From: Cristatella mucedo
Taxonomy: Eukaryota; Bryozoa; Phylactolaemata; Cristatellidae
NCBI GenBank assembly: GCA_009760855.2
Contig: WPIO01000015.1
Coordinates: 825,001-889,000, forward strand
Reading direction: 5' to 3'
DNA: 64,000 nt
Part shown: positions 13,101-23,059 of the stretch, piece after piece
How the letters are laid out: the number at the start of each line of letters is the position of its first letter
Position numbering within the stretch: position 1 is the stretch's first letter
Program-made: the position numbers and the translations under genes
The notes under the pieces: model-generated
What the model was told of the DNA's origin: nothing
Databases searched by the model: none
The model's input: only the letters and a program-made list of their open reading frames with translations

Positions 13101-15532
13101 GTGTGGTGGTTTAAATTCACCTCGTGCAAGTCCAGCTACCAAGCTGTGCACCAACAAAGCTTTAGTCCTCAGGCAAGACGACCTGGAACAGGAGACCCAT
13201 GCATAGGCTACAGGAGATATTGGTCAAGCAATTGGTTGGCTGAAATTGGACCTAGGCCATTTTAGGACACACAGTGCCACTGATGACCAGGCGAGATGAT
13301 AAGATGCTCATGATGGGCTTAGCTATCAATGGAATCAAATGCTGCCGAAATATCCGGCAAAACTAGCAGAGACTCGACCTAAGTCGTCAGCATTTCTGCT
13401 TTCGTTAAACGCTAACAATATTGCACTTCAAGTTTTATTTGTCTAGTGTCGACCTCCTGACTAGATGTCTCACAATAGCATCTTCGAAGAAAACAAGAAC
13501 AAGGCACGAGGCCACTGACATATATATTTTATATTAGTAATGCATATCAGCAGCAGATCTTGGCATATAAGTAGCTGAACAGTTTGTATGTGGTTTAGGG
13601 GGCTAGTACCCTGCCTAGACTGGGAGTTGAACTTCCGAGACGATTGCAGTATTGGCAGCTCGAAAGTGGACATTGAGGTAGAGCAAGGAACAAAGGTTGT
13701 CTACGAGTCCAGTGATGTGTAATACTGAGGATAAGTTCTCTGATTCTATTGATTTTACTAAGACCTGAAAAACGATCTGCTAGACTGCTGCTAGGTTTGC
13801 CAGGTAAAGTGCAGACTTTGAAGCAGATTGATGGTCGACATTTCTATTTATTATTTTTTTGTTTAACCATTTTTAATTGTGCAGTTGTCCATACGTGATT
13901 CCATTGCGTTTATAGAAGCTAGACTTTGTGCTAGGTGGGACAGATTGCTGTACGACTTGCAGTTTTCCCCATAAGCCAGCCGGTGAACAGTCAGTCGTGA
14001 TCTTTTGATTACTTTTTCCAAGCTTGTGCTCAGTAGTCCCAGCCAATTTAATGTGTGCAATAAATAATCGACCCTCTTGGCTAAGAAGTGAAATGTGCCT
14101 AGTCGGAGTAAACTCGTCCTTAGTATGCAGAACAATGCAAATGGTGCTGAATCGGCTGCCATGTTGGCTCACATCGTGTTGTAGCATTCCGTCAGTTAGG
14201 GCAGGTCGGATGGAGGATTGGCAGAAGGGGCAAGGCAGATCATTTTTGGGAGACATGATTATATTAATAATACATTTATATAGCTCCCTCAGAGAATTGA
14301 ATCTCCCTCTAGGCACTTTACGGGTGCTGCATATAAAGCATTACCAAATGTTTGGTGGGAGCATCCACAAGCAGCAGGCGTAGTGTAAGTACGTACATGC
14401 ACACAAAAGACGAATCACTAAGACCTGCCTAATGCTGTAATAAAAAGGTGCGTTTTAAGCTTATTTTTTTAAAAGTCATAATAATAATAATGCACTGGAT
14501 AAAGCACCCTCAGAGAACTCAATCTCTTTCTAGGTGCTTTACATTTGCTACAAAGGAATCACGATCGAATGGTGACTGGCATCGTGCTTGATAAACAGCG
14601 TGAACAACATGGTTAGGGGTGACATGCACAGATTCAGCTTGCAATTATGGTTAATGGGTCAGGGGACGTTGTGACGTGCATCGGTAGTGAGTTCCAGGCA
14701 CGTAGGAACTAAAGGCACAGTCTCCAGCGGTTTAGAGGTTCGAACGAGGTATGGCTAAACGATTCGAGTCATAACAGCAGGTTGTACTATTGCCTGGTGG
14801 GGGAGTAGTTCTTGTAGGTAGGCTGGAGCCATAGAATAAAGAAACCTAAAAGTAAGTGACAGAACCTTGAGGTTGATGCACTGCTTGACATTATTGATGT
14901 CAAGAGTAACAAGGTTTGCCACCTTTGAGTGCAATTATGGGGAATGAGTATGTCGGATAGGTGAGCCTGAGCAAGAGAATGAAGTGGTGTAAAGGTGAAT
15001 AACTGGATGTTGATTGAAGCCGATGTGCGGCTTGATGTGGATCCTGGTTGGAAAAAAGTAAGCTACCAGGACTGTAGATCAGCTGATCTACTGATCTACA
15101 GATCAGCTGATCTACTGATCTGTAGATCAGCTGCTGCCTCACTAGTTTGCCTCCTCTTAATAGTATGTGACCATTCACTTGGTCTCTGCGTTTTCTGTGC
15201 TCGGTATTATGCAAGACTCTCTGAACCTTTGCAAATATGGGCTGAGGTTTTGCTCACTAATAGAGCTGTCAATTATAGAGCGCCAGCGACTCGGTAGGCC
15301 GTGTGAAATAATTCCAAGTAAATGGTGCTCTTTTTTCTGCTTACCAACGCTTGTCACTGTCCCTGTTCGCAGAACATTGCGTAACATTGGGTATATCTGT
15401 AAGTACTTTGATGTAAATTGCTCGCTCGCTTGTTGCATGCAGGTGTCCCTGAAAGTCGACGAAGCCGAGTTGGAGCGCTCACTTGAAGACAAGGCGATGG
15501 TCACGTCGGAACTAAGCAAAGGTCTGCCGTGA
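4105..15532 (+). CDS. CDC6: Cell division control protein 6 (CDC6), replication licensing AAA+ ATPase, nine coding exons
   Basis: CDC6 acts in the nucleus with ORC and Cdt1 to load MCM2-7 on origins. Exons: 4105-4801, 5056-5283, 6011-6210, 6384-6699, 7763-7902, 9760-9931, 10295-10473, 10633-10776, 15443-15532. All introns are GT-AG, phases agree at each junction, and the total is 2166 nt (721 aa). Visible motifs: Walker A GAPGTGKT (357-364), Walker B LVLDEID (D450, E451), sensor 1 in GIAN (N484), sensor 2 in TGDVRKAL (R554), and a winged-helix end (about 600-721) finishing in GLP as animal CDC6 does. The N terminus is longer than in human (560 aa in total there) and carries QRTLGFP, a Q run (107-111), RRRQLF at 41-46 (cyclin-binding RxL type), five S/T-P-x-K/R sites (S83, S155, T178, S196, S224) and KEN at 256-258. 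The exon 8 donor (GTTGGC) is weak. The start is the only ATG in frame near the conserved N-terminal motif. Introns 1, 2, 3, 6 and 7 hold nothing else recognisable except a C run in intron 6. Confidence 0.95.
6726..7716 (-). mobile_element. LINE-B, 5'-truncated, inside CDC6 intron 4
   Basis: The - strand frame 7755-6784 encodes the RT thumb/C-terminal region: RLDYCNSLLAGLPKKAI, AARLVFKSQRF, LAPSYLAELLHQFQP and SAGPRLWNSLPQFL. The 3' end at 6726 has the TAATGTAATG tail. The element faces against CDC6 and fills nearly all of intron 4 (6700-7762). Removing it would leave an intron of roughly 70 nt. The 5' truncation point is approximate. Endonuclease and palm are absent. Confidence 0.8.
7903..9639. 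other. CDC6 intron 5, mostly unrecognised
   Basis: This AT-richer intron DNA contains only short frames in both directions. I found no domain, splice-supported exon or repeat homology in it, apart from the LINE-A tail that follows at 9640. Confidence 0.5.
9640..9717 (+). mobile_element. LINE-A tail-only insertion in CDC6 intron 5
   Basis: TTTTGCAGCAAATGGAAAGTG, then GAAGAGATTGAGGGCATTATA and (TTA)n, matches the terminal part of the LINE-A 3' UTR. The hairpin arms have diverged. The insertion ends about 40 nt before the exon 6 acceptor at 9759. Confidence 0.55.
10240..10256 (+). repeat. Run of 17 C in CDC6 intron 6
   Basis: This is an uninterrupted C homopolymer (G on the template strand) in the 363-nt intron 6, 38 nt before the exon 7 acceptor. 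It can form G-quadruplex or i-motif structures in principle. Its length may be uncertain in the assembly. Confidence 0.8.
11360..11905 (+). mobile_element. LINE-A 3' fragment in CDC6 intron 8
   Basis: The block AARLVCREQRSCHITPLLADLHWLF is encoded at 11370-11450. Eroded C-terminal blocks follow, then the 3' UTR and a degraded hairpin near 11850-11880. An internal deletion removes part of the region after the HWL block. It sits in sense orientation to CDC6. Confidence 0.65.
12326..12436 (+). mobile_element. SINE-1, decayed copy in CDC6 intron 8
   Basis: GGGCTCGAGCCCTGCGGCAT matches the B-box segment of SINE-1, followed by GGATAGAGATTTAATTC.. and the eroded hairpin arm GGGTGTTATAC. The 5' A-box half is too diverged to be sure of the left end. 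Confidence 0.6.
12642..13690 (-). mobile_element. LINE-A, heavily decayed, in CDC6 intron 8
   Basis: The left edge reads as the complement of the LINE-A 3' end (ATCTCTTTCTGGGCACTTTGC). Farther right the complement of the RT palm (SAAFDSIDS-like) is recognisable around 13320-13370. No frame is open for a useful length. Boundaries are approximate. Confidence 0.5.
13860..14225 (-). mobile_element. LINE-A linker fragment (between endonuclease and RT)
   Basis: The - strand encodes KVIKRSRLTVHRLAYG and CKSYSNL.., which align with the linker before the RT in the LINE-A copies near 50290-50690 and with the + strand complement near 59162-59640. The CPFC...H....H spacing seen in one frame is a by-product of this decayed linker and is not good evidence for a zinc finger. 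Confidence 0.55.
14262..14470 (-). mobile_element. LINE-A 3' tail fragment
   Basis: TTAATAATACATTTATATAGCTCCCTCAGAGAATTGAATCTCCCTCTAGGCACTTTA-like DNA is the complement of the LINE-A hairpin plus (ATT)n tail. Only the 3' UTR portion is present. Confidence 0.55.
14478..14930 (-). mobile_element. LINE-A 3' fragment in CDC6 intron 8
   Basis: The copy begins (complement) with (ATT)n and a clean hairpin at 14500-14550, then the 3' UTR and part of the C-terminal coding region (complement of the AYLSDLL and FKVLSLTF blocks near 14810-14880). It lies directly beside another LINE-A tail, the first of several such pairs. Confidence 0.65.
15072..15133. repeat. 24-bp self-complementary tandem repeat
   Basis: The unit GATCAGCTGATCTACTGATC + TACA occurs about 2.4 times (15077-15100, 15101-15124, then a partial unit). 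Each unit contains AGATCAGCTGATCT-type palindromes, so the block can fold on itself. It lies in CDC6 intron 8, about 300 nt before the last exon. Confidence 0.8.
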
Positions 15533-15953
15533 ACATAAAGGAGGGCTGCCACAACTGCAGCAGTCACTGCCCAAGTGCACGGGATCGTATGGTCTCAGCT
15601 AGCTTTTAATTGCAGCGATCCTGCACTGTTATTTAATGTGCACCAAGTCTCGAACTGTCGCTCCCAGGTTCTCCGAATCGCATGGTTGACGAATTAGTTT
15701 GCTGCCATCGATGCGATGGAAATCGGGATCGCGGTAACACGTGGCATTCATTGTCTACATGCTTTTGTAGAGTTGCCAATTTTTGCCAACTTGTTGACTT
15801 TGTATAGTGGGCACGTTCTTGTGCCTTTTAATTTGTGCTGGAATTACGAAGCTGGATCCGGAGATGGCATCGTTTATGGTCCATCATTTATATCGTCGGT
15901 TTACTTGAACCTCGTGGGTTCTTGACTTGTGCTGACGGAACTATGACGATTTT

Positions 15954-15959
15954 ATTAAA
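15954..15959 (+). terminator. Candidate CDC6 polyadenylation signal (ATTAAA)
   Basis: ATTAAA is the common variant of AATAAA and lies about 420 nt after the CDC6 stop. I see no AATAAA between the stop and this site. Assigned by motif and position only. Confidence 0.4.
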
Positions 15960-16327
15960 AGCTCATATGCATGCAGTACATGCTGTACGTGGAATGAAGG
16001 ATAGCAACCAGCCGGATTCGCTATGTTCCGAGTTAAATTCGTTGATGTTCAACTACGACGATTCGAGGTTTTTAGTTTTATTAAGCCCCTACTGCCTTGA
16101 TCGTGATTGGTGACTCGTGAATGTAATCTGATAGAGCCCAAGCAATCAGCAGGCTTACCATACGTTTTACAGTATGAAGCATCTTCAGTAGTGAAAGGGG
16201 TTGCTTATTCAACAGCTCACTAATATTGGTGAACAAAGTCTTGGCGGTTTTCACCGTCTTGCAGTGTGAACTAAAGAGAACTGACTGCTGCCAACCTAAA
16301 TGTACAACATGGTATAACAATCTGCAC
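15960..16327. other. Intergenic, nothing recognised
   Basis: This is unique-looking DNA between the CDC6 3' end and the first SINE-1 of the LINE cluster. No frame longer than about 80 codons and no repeat homology was found. Confidence 0.5.
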
Positions 16328-16465
16328 TAGTTCAGTCCAGTAGTAAAGGTGCTCACGTTGACCAAGGCTAAGGTTAATGAATTTGATGATCGGATTCATG
16401 GCCTTGAGCCCCATGGCATATGTGATGCACCTAAGTAGAGATCAATTTCTCTTAGAGCATACTTG
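16328..16465 (+). mobile_element. SINE-1, decayed copy
   Basis: CAGTCCAGTAGTAAAGGTGC is an eroded A-box region. CCTTGAGCCCCATGGCATAT replaces the B-box end, and TAGAGATCAATTTCTCTTAGAG is the hairpin of the tail. It is followed at once by a LINE-B copy. Confidence 0.6.
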
Positions 16466-17360
16466 TATCTCCGTCTGAAACCATAAATGCTGTGTTGGTG
16501 TTACCCAGGGGAGATTTTTATAGCCCTCGCAGCCTAAGCAGCTTCCGGTACGCATTCGGGAGCCAATTGACTTCCATCTCATGGAGCAAAGAGAAAGGAA
16601 GGGAAGCAGAGCAGCATGGAAGTAGCAGCTCAAGACCGCTGGAAAAGATGTGCCGTAGTCGGCAGCAGGAGAGTAGTCGTCGTTTCGTAAGAATAGTAGA
16701 AGCGAGTTCCACAGTCTAGGACCTGCAGAGCTAAAGCTTTTGTCGCCAACGGTCTTTAAGAGGAGAAATGAAACAGCTAATTTATTGTCCATACAGGACC
16801 TAATGGCTCTAGAAGGCTGGAACTGGTGCAGCAGCTCATCTAGGTACGGAGGAGCCAAACCGCTGCGGGCCTTGTGGGTCAGCGTATGAACTCCGATCGG
16901 TATCCGCTAATCAACCGGCAGCCGTTCTAGCTTTTTTAAGAAAGGAGACCTGGTTAAACGTATGGGATTCGCTGTAATAGTCTAACCGAGACCAAATCAA
17001 GGACCTAGTTAAATTTGTCGACCCCCCCCCCCCCATGGACGGTTTTCTTAACGCTTTCAAAATGTAGGCAGCCGTCGAAGACGACACCTAAAATTCCTAG
17101 CACATGACGGTCGCACAACAGCATTGACTAGTAGAAGACCAAGCCGTCTAGTCCAGCCACAAGCTTAAGGTGCCCCTATGACTAGCAGATCAGTTTTATC
17201 GTTCAGTTTAAGGAAACGAGCCAACATCCAGGATCAATCGGTCTGCAAGGCAAGCATTCATTTTATCATTCGCTGCAGCAGATTCCGAAGACTATACTTA
17301 CAAATACAGCTGCATATCGTCAGCATAAAAGGGGCATATTATTCCCTGGGCTTGAATTTT
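16466..17360 (-). mobile_element. LINE-B, decayed
   Basis: The - strand frame 16858-16442 encodes LHQFQPSRAIRSC and SAGPRLWNSLLLFL, as in the intron 4 LINE-B. Toward 17360 the more upstream RT region is detectable but frameshifted. The 3' end has GTATCTCCGTCTG..CTGTG, as in other LINE-B copies. A 13-C run lies at 17022-17034. Confidence 0.7.
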
Positions 17361-17589
17361 TAATTTATGAATCAAGTTTAATTCCACATTAGATATGTTT
17401 TCATGGCCACTGTTATAGCACTTTCCTCATTTTCAGAGATGTTCTGAGCGTCAAATTTTATTTCGACCACACATGCCCTCTGATAGGTACTCTATTCAAA
17501 TATTTGACAATTCGACCGATCTTCTCAGAATTTTATTGTTCATGCTTCGGCAACTACTTTGAACCCTACAGATAGATACAAGGCCTTTT

Positions 17590-17845
17590 GTTCGTATGCT
17601 CCGATTGCCTAAAACTCATATCTGACTGACGTCACGATATCCACTGACTTGACGAAATATTAAAAGAGGCTAAATATTCACCTGTTCTTCACAGCGATTG
17701 CGTGGACCGTGTGAATACTCCTTTCGGTACTCATACGTACTGACACGGTGCATGCTATCGCTAAGAAACTGACACGGTTCCTTCACAGTATTAGTAAAGA
17801 ATTTATAAGCAGATACATTTCTCTTAGGGTGCAATACAAAGGTCG
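17590..17845 (+). mobile_element. LINE-A 3' fragment
   Basis: An eroded SSYAP..AWNS block is encoded near 17592, followed by the 3' UTR and a hairpin remnant (ATTTCTCTTAGGGTGCAATA). It ends just before the 5' end of the next LINE-A copy. Confidence 0.5.
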
Positions 17846-17851
17846 CAATGC

Positions 17852-19914
17852 GAATTATGCATTCACAAAAGAAAAGCGCTGTGTAGCGGACACCGGCGCT
17901 GCAACAAGAGGCCCGCTCGTTTGAGATTCCCAGCGGCGTTGTCTCCAGCGTTGTCTCCAGCGTTGTCTCCAGCGTTGTCTCCAGCGTTGTCTCCAGCGTT
18001 GTCTCCAGCGTTGTCTCCAGCGTTGTCTCCAGCGGCCTTTCGTGATTTTCCTCGCGCCCGGCTGTAAATACCTCCAACTTAGTGGTGAGCAGGCCTGCTT
18101 TAATCCCTGCTTCCCGTCTCAACGCTTGTCTGTAAAATCTTCACCCAATCTTCAATAAATCACCTACAATAAGTGACATTATTGCAAAAAAGGCATCGAC
18201 CTGCTCGCCTTTAGCGAGACCGGGCTGAAACGGTTAGCTGCCCAACCATTAACGACACAACACCAACAGGCTTCTCTTTCATTCATACCCCTAGATCAAT
18301 CAAGACTGGTGGTGCATTTGCAGTTATCACACAGTCATCCTTTAATTTCAAGCCATTTTAAGTCATATCAAAGCAGTCTTTTGAATATATATGGTTTGAG
18401 TTCACCCGACAACAAACTGCGAATAGGAAGTAGTCTACCGCCTCCAGGTACACAATTCTCCTTTATCTGAGATTTCTCTGATCTCATTTCGACTGTGAGC
18501 AAAAATTGAGCTTTCCTAGTTATCAGCGATTTTAACTTTCATTTCGATAACGTAGCCGACGCCTGCAGCAGCGAATTTTGTGCACTGACCAGCTCAATTT
18601 TTCTCGTGGCTCCTGTGCATAACCCTACTGACGTCATAGGTCGCACACTCAGCTAATTGCTTTCTACTATGACTGCATGCAACCAACCATCACCTAATAT
18701 TACCAAAATCCGCAGATTTCATTCAACCTTCAGAGTGCACCCTCATCTGCACGTAAAGTCACCCGTGAATCACGAAACGTCAAGGCCCCTTCACATGGAT
18801 GCAGTCCGCGCGTGAATATATTCTTTACCCCTGCTGCTCAATCCTTCTTCTAACATGTCAACTCTCTGAATGCTACAGCGTGACACTTGTTGACAGGCTC
18901 GACGATTTTCTACCTACAACTAAGAGCGCAGTGCGCCCTCGCCCAGACGGCCTACGGTTTACCGCGGATATTAAACTCGCTTGGTCTACTTAGCGAAAGG
19001 TTAAAAAAGTATACAAAAGATAGGAGCTGATTGCTCATCAACAGGCATGCAAGGACTACTGCAGATCGTATCAATCGATTCTAGCAAAGGCCAAGTATAG
19101 TATTCAATAAAAACATCGTTGGATCACAGATGCACAGCACAAAATTCCCGATATCTGCGATCAAACATCTCCTAGACAAATCTCAGGTTAGTTTATTACC
19201 AAGTCATGCGAGAGTTGATCTAGGCAACCGCTTCTCTAGCTTCTTTGTCAACAAGGTTGACAACATCAGATAGTCAATCCCCATGGTAATTCATACCATT
19301 CCCTCTTAACTCCCTTCCCTTAATTCTGCCGCACTTCAATGTCTACACTCAAGGAAGCCACGAGTGACAACATCCTGAAGTTTATACCCAACTCAAAGAA
19401 GACAACTAGTCCTCTAGACCCTCCACGCACTGTCCTGATTCTAACATGCACGGCTTGACGTCTGCCATTCATAACTAACATATTAAACATGTCATTACCC
19501 TCAATTAATCTCCCAGCACCTTTCAAAAAGGTTGTATTCAGGCCACTATTCAAGAAAGTAGCACTAGACCAAGAAAGCTTGAACAACTTCCGCACAGTCT
19601 CCTTTCTACCATTCTTCTCAAAGACACTAAAACGAGTCTCGGCAGACCACCTGAACTGATATATTGAAAGTTCACAGCTAATAAATTCCAGTCTGATTTG
19701 AGAGCTGATCACTCCACAGAGTCAGCATTGCATCGGGTGTATAGCAAAATTCTTAGGTATGCAGACTTAGGTATAGTCTCTACGCTTTTGCTCTTGATTT
19801 TTCTGGCAGCCTTTAATGCTATCGATCACCCAGTTCTTTTCAAACGCGTCTTATCTCACCTGGGCATCACCGGTACTGCACTGCAATGGTTCAAGTCCTA
19901 CCTCCGTGAGATAA
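17852..19914 (+). mobile_element. LINE-A, 5' end through RT palm, truncated by LINE-B
   Basis: The start ATTATGCATTCACAAAAGAA matches the start of the 49306 copy, so this is probably a true 5' region. Endonuclease remnants begin near 18190 (GIDLLAFSETGLK, cf. DLLALTEAWL). The linker follows (18780-19200), then RT fingers/palm, with ADHSTESALHRVYSKILRYAD and AFNAIDHPVLFKRV in frame at 19698-19919. The copy stops after FKSYLRE, where LINE-B sequence begins. Stops and frameshifts make it inactive. Confidence 0.75.
17938..18033 (+). repeat. 12-bp minisatellite, about 8 copies
   Basis: The unit GTTGTCTCCAGC is repeated about eight times almost perfectly. It lies in the 5' region of the LINE-A copy. 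The LINE-A copy at 49306 has no such array at the matching place. On the - strand the array is translatable as ETTL repeats, which is a repeat artefact. Confidence 0.9.
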
Positions 19915-20560
19915 TGTAATTTATCTCTGTCAGTATCTTCATAGAGCCACAAAGATATGTGGACATATGTGGGCGTTACGCAGGAGAGTTTTGTATAGCG
20001 CACTCATAGCTTAAGTGGCTTTTGGTTCTCATTCGGTAGCCAACGGACTTCATCTCACGCAAAAAAAAAAAAAGTAAGAAGCACGTTTGGGTCAGGAGAG
20101 CTTTTTAGGTAGTAAGAAGTAGCAGCTCAGACGGCTGGAAGAGGTCTGCCATAATTAGCAATATATCGTTGCATAAGAATTGTGGAAGTGAGTTCCGAAG
20201 TCTTGGACCTGAAGAGCGAAAGCTTCTGCCGCCAACGGTCTTTCAGCTGAGGAATGGTACAACTAATTTATTGCACATTCAGGGCACGAGTAGGTTAAAA
20301 CTGGTGAAGCAGTCCAGCTAGATATTAAGGAGCCAAGCCGTGGTGGTTCTTGCGGGTCAGCAGAGGAAGTTTGCTATACATCTATTGATCGACCGGCAGC
20401 CATCCGAGCTCTTTTAGCAAAGGAAATACATAGTCAAACCTCTGGTATTTGTGAAGAAGCCTTGCAGCTATATTCATCACTAGCTGCAGTCGCATGATGG
20501 TTTGTTCTGTAGCTGAGCCAATAAAAGGAAATACAAAATAACCGAGATCATACTAAGTAA
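19915..20560 (-). mobile_element. LINE-B 3' fragment abutting LINE-A
   Basis: From its 3' end (TAATGTAATTTATCTCTGTC at the left) the copy carries the 3' UTR and the C-terminal coding DNA shared with the copies at 6726 and 32655, all frameshifted. An A run is present near 20061. The LINE-A sequence on its left does not resume on its right, so this is either insertion with deletion or a recombination joint. Confidence 0.65.
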
Positions 20561-20562
20561 TA

Positions 20563-21600
20563 ATAACAATAAATTTGATGTGGTGCCCTCAGAGAACTTA
20601 ATCTCTTTCTAGGCACATTTGCTGTAGTGGAAGGATAATCGAATGGTTAGTGGTGGCATGCTCTCTGAAAACAAGCAAAACGTGATTTGGGGTGGTCTGC
20701 ATAGCGTCAGCATGCAAATGTGGTCAATGTAAGCATGCACAGTGTAAGCTCGCATAAGTACGTAAAGAACCAATCACAAGGACCCACTGAATGCTGTCAT
20801 AAATAGATGCATTTATAGTTTAAACTTGGTCAAGTCAGAGGATGTCGTGACACAAGTCGGAAGTGAGGTCCAGGCTTTGGAAACGTACGAACTAAGGGCG
20901 CAGTCTCTATAGCAGTTGAGGTTCGTACGAGCTGAAGGTAAACAATTGGATTCAGAAAAGCAAGTGGTACTGTGCTCTGCCTGATATTGGAGTAAATGTG
21001 ATAGGCAAAATGGAGCCAAAGAATGAAGATGTGACCTAAATGCGAGCGAGAGAGCATTGAATATTTGATTCAGTGCTTGACCGGGTGCCAGCGCAGGTCG
21101 GCGAGAAGTGGTGTGTGATGTTGTAACTGAGACGCTCACGACAGACAAGCCTAGCTGCAGACTTTTGCATAAGCTGTAAGCGCATGATTGCACAGGCCGG
21201 TAGACGAGCGAGCAGCGAGTTACAGAAGTCGAGACGGGATGTCACAAATGCATGGACCAAGTTAGATGTGGCATCCCTGTCTAAGCAAACCCAAATTTTA
21301 GCATTGTCATGTAGCTAAAAGTAGGCCGACTTGACTGTTGGTCTCATGTGGTCACTAATGAAAGGTCACTTCGGAGCATGACACCTATATTTGGCGTAGG
21401 TTCAACTGGAGATATGCTGGCAGAGCCAATTTCGAGCGTTAATCTGTCTAATTTCTGAATCACACTTGGTTTGCCCATAGCTAGTAAGTTGTTTTTATCA
21501 TAATTCAACTAAGGAAAGTTTGCTTCCATCCATGTTCGGATGACATCAATATATGCTACAAGGAAGTTGAGAAATTCGACGTGCTGGAGGGCTTAGAAGG
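20563..21600 (-). mobile_element. LINE-A, 5'-truncated, decayed
   Basis: The 3' tail lies at 20563-20650 (complement). The - strand frames 21260-21036 and 21193-20813 encode HAFVTSRLDFCNSLLARLPACAI and later C-terminal blocks in different frames. More upstream RT sequence continues to about 21600 with stops. Confidence 0.7.
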
Positions 21601-21697
21601 ATAATAATAATAATAATACATTTAAAAAAGCACCCTCAGAGAACTCAATCTCTTTCAAGGGGCTTTTCAATTGCTGCAAAGAAAGCACGAACGAATA
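21601..21697 (-). mobile_element. LINE-A tail-only copy
   Basis: (ATA)n, then AAGCACCCTCAGAGAACTCA and ATCTCTTTCAAGGGGCTTTT, is the complement of the LINE-A hairpin and tail. It is followed after about 40 nt by another (ATT)n tail belonging to the next copy, so at least two insertions landed side by side. Confidence 0.7.
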
Positions 21698-22735
21698 ATA
21701 ATACTAATGTATTTGATAAAGCGCCCTCAGAGAACATAATCTCTTTCTAGGCGCTTTACATTTGCTGCAAAGGGAAATGCAATTGAATGGTAAGTAAAAT
21801 CATGCTTGAAAAACAAACAAAATGAATAACATGGTTAGGGGTGACATGCACAGGGTCAGCATGCAAATGTGGTTAGTGGCAGCATGCACAGTGTCAGCAC
21901 GCATAAGCACATCAAGGACGAATCACAGGGACCCACTAAATGCTGTCCTAAATAGGTGTGTTTTTAAGTTCCTTTTAAATGTGGTCAGGTCAGGGGATGT
22001 TCTGACGCAGGTCAGGAGGGAGTCCCACGCTGTGGGAGCATACGAACTAAATGCACGGTCTCCAAAGGATTTAAGGTTTGTATGAGGTATTTCTAGACTG
22101 TTGGATTCCGAAAAGCGGGTGGTACGATGATTGGCCTGGTGGGGTAGTATATCTGACAGATAGGCTGGAGCCATAGAATGAAGGGACCTAAAAGTGAGCA
22201 ACAAAACCTTGAAGTCAATCCGTTGCTTGACTGGTAGCCAGTGCAGGTCGGCGAGAAGTGGAGTAATTTGGAAACTAAGACGCTCACGACAGACAAGCCT
22301 AGCTGCAGAGTTTTGCACCAGCTGCAATCGCCTGATCGCACATGCTGGTAGGCCAGTAAGCAGTGAGCTGCAGAAGTCGAGACGGGATGTCACGAATGCA
22401 TGGACCAACTTGGACGTGGTATCTTTATCTAAACAAGCCCGAATTTTAGCAATGTTATTAAGCTGAAAATAGGCGGATTTGACTGTGGAGCTGATGTGGT
22501 CGTCAAACGAGAGGTCACTTTGGAACATGATACCTAGATTTCGAGCTGATTCAACAGGAGATATGCTGGCAGAGCCGATTTTGAGCGTCAGCCTTTCCAA
22601 TTCCTGAATCACACTGGGTTGGCCCATAACTAGTAAGTTAGTTTTATCATCGTTTAATTTTAGGAAATTCGCTGCCATCCATGTGTGGATGTCATCAATA
22701 CATGCAGCAAGTGAGTTGAGAGAAGAAAATGAATA
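21698..22735 (-). mobile_element. LINE-A, relatively young 5'-truncated copy
   Basis: The - strand frame from 22747 to 21923 is open for 274 codons. It covers the end of the palm, the thumb and the C terminus (ANFLKLNDDKTNLLVMG, LDFCSSLLTGLPACAIRRLQ, DLHWLPVKQRIDFKV, LFRTAFSGSL at the end). The tail hairpin at 21715-21760 is intact. Endonuclease and the ADD motif are missing through 5' truncation. Divergence from the 25437 copy is low by eye. Confidence 0.85.
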
Positions 22736-22737
22736 AA

Positions 22738-22800
22738 TAAAATTCACTTGTATGGCTCCCTATGAGAACTAAATTTCTATTCAGGCGCTCCATCCATGCC
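22738..22800 (-). mobile_element. SINE-1 3' fragment
   Basis: TTCACTTGTATGGCTCCCTA and the following GAGAACTAAATTTCTATTCAGGCGCT-like DNA is the complement of the SINE-1 tail. The tRNA-related part is missing. Confidence 0.45.
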
Positions 22801-22914
22801 ACGTGGCCAGCTTACAGCCTTTGTCATAAAATACATTCATCTTGACCTTGGTCGAGGAAAGCCCCTTAACAACTGGCTAAACCAGCATGGCATCAACTTG
22901 CCATAGGTGTATTT

Positions 22915-23056
22915 CCATGACTTATGTGGCCCGGTGTTTAAGGTGCTCGCCGCGACCAAGTTCTGGCCGAGGTCGTGGGCTCGAGCCCCGTGGCATATGT
23001 AAAGTGCTTGAATAGAGATTAAGTTCTCTTAGGGCGCTATACAAGTGAATTATCAA
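22915..23056 (+). mobile_element. SINE-1
   Basis: GTGTTTAAGGTGCTCGCCGC, a GGGCTCGAGCCC B-box segment, GGCATATG and the hairpin GAATAGAGATTAAGTTCTCT flanked by GTGC/GGGCGC arms are all present in order. The A box is partly eroded. Confidence 0.75.
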
Positions 23057-23059
23057 TTA

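Noticed and set aside
13873-14316. C2H2-like spacing CPFC...H....H in a - strand frame
   Set aside because: The DNA is homologous to the LINE-A linker, whose better copies read in another frame without this motif, so the spacing is fortuitous.
15000-15300. ORFs with CRSADLLIYRSADLL-type repeats
   Set aside because: Produced by the 24-bp self-complementary tandem repeat in CDC6 intron 8.
17938-18033. CRISPR-like array
   Set aside because: Direct 12-bp repeats with no spacers. It is a minisatellite in a eukaryotic genome.
17670-18122. 150-codon - strand ORF with ETTL repeats
   Set aside because: It is a translation of the 12-bp minisatellite within LINE-A.
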